DNA of 26,824 nucleotides from Zetaproteobacteria bacterium (lineage in GTDB: Bacteria > Pseudomonadota > Alphaproteobacteria > Micavibrionales > Micavibrionaceae): contig NVXI01000002.1 of the NCBI GenBank assembly GCA_002747015.1, forward strand, positions 384,937-411,760, written 5' to 3'. Position 1 is the stretch's first letter, and every line of letters begins with the position of its first letter. Made by a program: the position numbers and the translations under genes. The notes under the pieces were generated by a model that was given only the letters and a program-made list of their open reading frames with translations, searched no databases and was not told where the DNA came from. Shown here in pieces: positions 25,090 through 26,824 of the stretch.

Positions 25090-25139
25090 CTTTTAATCAG
25101 TAGGTCGAGGGTTCGAATCCCTCAGCGATCACCACTTTC
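25090..25139 (+). repeat. attR core: duplicated tRNA-Lys 3' end, right end of the island
   Basis: A perfect 50-bp direct copy of 2042-2091, from the anticodon loop through CCA and five more bases. It lacks the 5' half of the tRNA, so it encodes no RNA. It marks the right boundary of a 23-kb element and, before integration, was the natural 3' end of the chromosomal tRNA gene. Confidence 0.93.
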
Positions 25140-25201
25140 TCTCAATTATTTCAGCCATTTAGATGATCAGTTTAGAAGGCTGATAATGTGATTTTTCTTT
25201 C

Positions 25202-25222
25202 GGCTACTCACTGGGCTACTCA
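25202..25222 (+). repeat. Paired direct repeat GGCTACTCA beyond attR
   Basis: GGCTACTCA occurs at 25202-25210 and 25214-25222, a 12-bp period, 63 bp outside attR. The layout resembles the TGGGGCACT pairs inside the island but with a different sequence. It may be an arm site of another element that used the same tRNA gene. Nothing else is evident in 25140-25322. Confidence 0.4.
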
Positions 25223-25322
25223 GCAAGAATATTCAATGAGGGCCAAATTTGATGATAATAAAAAAATGTGGGTAAGTTCTATTAACCTGATTAGAGGTTA
25301 CTATTTCTAATACCCCCATCAT

Positions 25323-25658
25323 TTAAGGAAATGGATATATCGAAGTTGTTGGAAAAGCCTCATCCAGTAATTCAATTACTTCCTTCGGTAAAAATTTGCG
25401 TGGATGGTCATAGCCAAGCAAGTATCCTGCACCCAAAGTAGGCAAAAATTCAACATCATCTTTGCTTAGGTAAATAATGAGTTCGTTATGCACGAACCAC
25501 TTCCATGTTTTTACCTCGTAACCAGCTTCCTCCAACACAAAGGCTACGCTGTGGGTCTCAACCTGACCATCACCATCTTTAAATCCAAACTTTGAAAATG
25601 CCTCGACCCATTCCCAGTGATATCTATGGCCGCAGTTAATGCATTTGGCGTAAACCAT
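25323..25658 (-). CDS. Small protein with an N-terminal CxxC motif, function unknown
   Basis: From ATG 25658 the protein has 111 residues and begins MVYAKCINCGHRYHWEW, a CxxC motif near the N-terminus that may bind zinc. Later segments are GFKDGDGQVETHSVAFVLEE and LGYDHPRKFLPKEVIELLDE. I cannot name the family. The frame is open to ATG 25703, but the extra 15 residues lie over the end of the upstream gene, so the later start is preferred. It begins six bases after the stop of the HTH gene on the same strand, and the two form a small reverse operon. Such pairs suit mobile-element accessory DNA. Confidence 0.65.
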   Translation of the reverse strand: MVYAKCINCGHRYHWEWVEAFSKFGFKDGDGQVETHSVAFVLEEAGYEVKTWKWFVHNELIIYLSKDDVEFLPTLGAGYLLGYDHPRKFLPKEVIELLDEAFPTTSIYPFP

Positions 25659-25663
25659 GGCAC

Positions 25664-25939
25664 TTACTCGCTCTGTAGGTAACTGTGAGGATTTTTGATC
25701 CATTCGTGTAGGTCTTTCAGGTAGAACGCCTTACGGATGGCTTTTTTGCGTTTTGAGAGCTTGTGCGGCTTTGGAAATGTCCGACGTGCTATGCGGCGGT
25801 TTATCTCTTGGCGAGAAATACCACACAGCCTTGCCGCTAATTTGATAGGGATGAGTGCATTACTCTGAATCATCAGTGCGGCAGTTACTTGCGCTTCAAA
25901 TTCATTTTTAATGCTTTTGGGGCTTATGGGCATTTCCAT
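25664..25939 (-). CDS. AlpA-like helix-turn-helix regulator
   Basis: The 91-residue protein contains IPIKLAARLCGISRQEINRR (an HTH whose second helix would contact DNA), then a basic wing KPHKLSKRKKAIRKAFYLKD and LHEWIKN. This is the layout of AlpA/excisionase-type regulators of prophages and islands. The start at 25939 has AGGA nine bases upstream; an upstream ATG at 25975 would add 12 residues and lacks a good site. It is transcribed toward attR. It could be the directionality factor of a neighbouring element. Confidence 0.78.
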   Translation of the reverse strand: MEMPISPKSIKNEFEAQVTAALMIQSNALIPIKLAARLCGISRQEINRRIARRTFPKPHKLSKRKKAIRKAFYLKDLHEWIKNPHSYLQSE

Positions 25940-26404
25940 GAATATAATCCTTTCGACAAAAACGGTTAAGCGCATTTCTGCGCGTTTCTATGCACCTAAT
26001 TTTTGAAGAAAGGCATACGCAATATCTGCGTTATTGTGGATTACTCTCTCAGATATAAACCACGCCTTATCGTACAGTCTACGTCGATTTTCTTAACAAT
26101 TCGTTAATCTTTGCTGGTAACTCTTTGCTCACTGTAGCGTTTCGAGTTAGTGCTTCACGTCATTTGCTTCCTTTTACCACAAGAAACCGTAAGTGCAATT
26201 ACTGCCTTTTATGTGAACGCTACCCGACAGGCGGCTCGCATCAAATCATTTTTCCCGTAAATGGCTGTAAAGGCGATAAACCGCCAACAACCACTAACAG
26301 TCCCCCACAAAATGATTGGACACGATCCTATTTCCTGATCGGGGTACTCGCTTTCACAAGGCCGAAATAGCTCGGTTCTTGAGATAGCAAAAGGAAACAT
26401 ACAA
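25940..26404. other. Intergenic region without a recognised gene
   Basis: About 465 bases between divergently read genes. The left part must carry the promoter of the reverse HTH operon, and the right part that of the DUF3768 gene. A frame open from TTG 26125 (81 codons) has no ribosome site and no family-like sequence, so I do not call it. No repeats, RNA gene or clear hairpins were seen. Confidence 0.4.
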
Positions 26405-26758
26405 ATGACGGATAACAGTGAAATACTACAAATGCAAAATGATGAATTCAGAGGACGCATTATGCTTCCTGCATTCGGAAAACCAGCGATCCAAGGGAGT
26501 TACCTCTACACAAGAGGGATTGTTGCCCTTGGTGCAGAGGCGCAAATCATTATCGCAGCCAAAGTCAGAGATTTTGATAGTTTCAGTGAAGATAATGACC
26601 CGCATGGTGAGCATGACTTTGGCTCATTTAATTACGAAGGCCAAAAGATATTCTGGAAAATTGATTACTATGACACTGAATATCAATATGGGTCAGCAGA
26701 CCCCGCTGATCCGACAAAGACGCGTCTGTACGTCGTCAGAGTATTCTGGACTTCGTAG
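26405..26758 (+). CDS. DUF3768 family protein
   Basis: The 117-residue protein matches the DUF3768 pattern, known mainly from alphaproteobacterial chromosomes and plasmids and without an assigned function. Typical parts are NDEFRGRIMLP, TRGIVALG, VRDFDSFSEDNDPHGEHDFG (residues about 54-73), KIFWKIDYYD and the GSADPADPTKT-type end. The usual C-terminal TRVLTIMLA-EY-like segment is replaced by TRLYVVRVFWTS, a diverged end or an old frameshift. AAGGA lies nine bases before the ATG. An imperfect hairpin with an AAATAAGG / CCTTTATTT stem follows near 26764-26792 and may terminate transcription. The gene supports an accessory, alphaproteobacterial context to the right of attR. Confidence 0.85.
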   Translation: MTDNSEILQMQNDEFRGRIMLPAFGKPAIQGSYLYTRGIVALGAEAQIIIAAKVRDFDSFSEDNDPHGEHDFGSFNYEGQKIFWKIDYYDTEYQYGSADPADPTKTRLYVVRVFWTS

Positions 26759-26824
26759 GTAAAAAAATAAGGTGTGTTTTTAGCCTTTATTTTGTTGATA
26801 TTAAGCAGCCTTTTGTTGTTGGTA

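Noticed and set aside
24842..25096. Open frame of 84 codons over the RTX remnant and right arm
   Set aside because: It reads the RTX scrap in the wrong frame and continues through arm repeats and into attR; the sequence is explained by those features.
26125..26370. Open frame of 81 codons with several cysteines
   Set aside because: Start is TTG without a ribosome site, cysteine spacing fits no known motif, and no family is recognisable.

Overview
This window looks like a chromosomal segment of a moderately AT-rich alphaproteobacterium carrying a genomic island of about 23 kb in a tRNA-Lys gene. The lineage call is an inference from the alphaproteobacterial look of the core proteins (GyrA with an acidic tail, a CysH-type reductase, CoaD) and from a DUF3768 protein, a family I associate with alphaproteobacterial accessory DNA. 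I cannot place it more finely.

Layout. Bases 1-1920 are core genome: the 3' end of gyrA, a CysH-like reductase and coaD. An intact tRNA-Lys(UUU) gene (2011-2086) holds the left attachment core. A perfect 50-bp copy of its 3' end lies at 25090-25139, so the island is 2042-25139. Next to attL come paired TGGGGCACT repeats and a tyrosine integrase (2418-3482). An AT-rich unknown protein overlaps the integrase end. A second recombination module follows: HTH protein, HTH/zinc-ribbon protein and a second tyrosine recombinase (5102-6846). After it comes a reverse-strand SEC-C / PD-(D/E)XK-like protein (6936-8069). A small self-contained unit encodes a tiny membrane peptide with a structured leader and its own terminator (8340-8692).

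The largest cargo is a 3083-residue RTX protein (9626-18877) with a type I secretion C-terminus, preceded 12 bp upstream by a multi-pass membrane protein. It is followed by an OafA-like acyltransferase with an SGNH domain. The last block is a three-gene operon: a GT-B-like surface-carbohydrate protein, a methyltransferase and a transglutaminase-like protein (21205-24746). The cargo therefore points to remodelling of the cell surface: a secreted giant adhesin- or toxin-like protein, acylation of a surface glycan, and synthesis or modification of another surface polymer. No type I secretion ABC transporter, membrane fusion protein or outer-membrane gene is present, so export must use machinery encoded elsewhere.

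The island looks composite. A decayed copy of the right-end arm sequence sits in its interior (21031-21094), and a frameshifted scrap of an RTX C-terminus is joined directly to the true right arm (24841-24925). Beyond attR, the DNA is still accessory in character: another paired repeat, an AlpA-like HTH gene with a small zinc-binding-type protein, and a DUF3768 gene. This suggests a neighbouring or older element at the same site.

All functional calls rest on reading motifs by eye; no database search was run.
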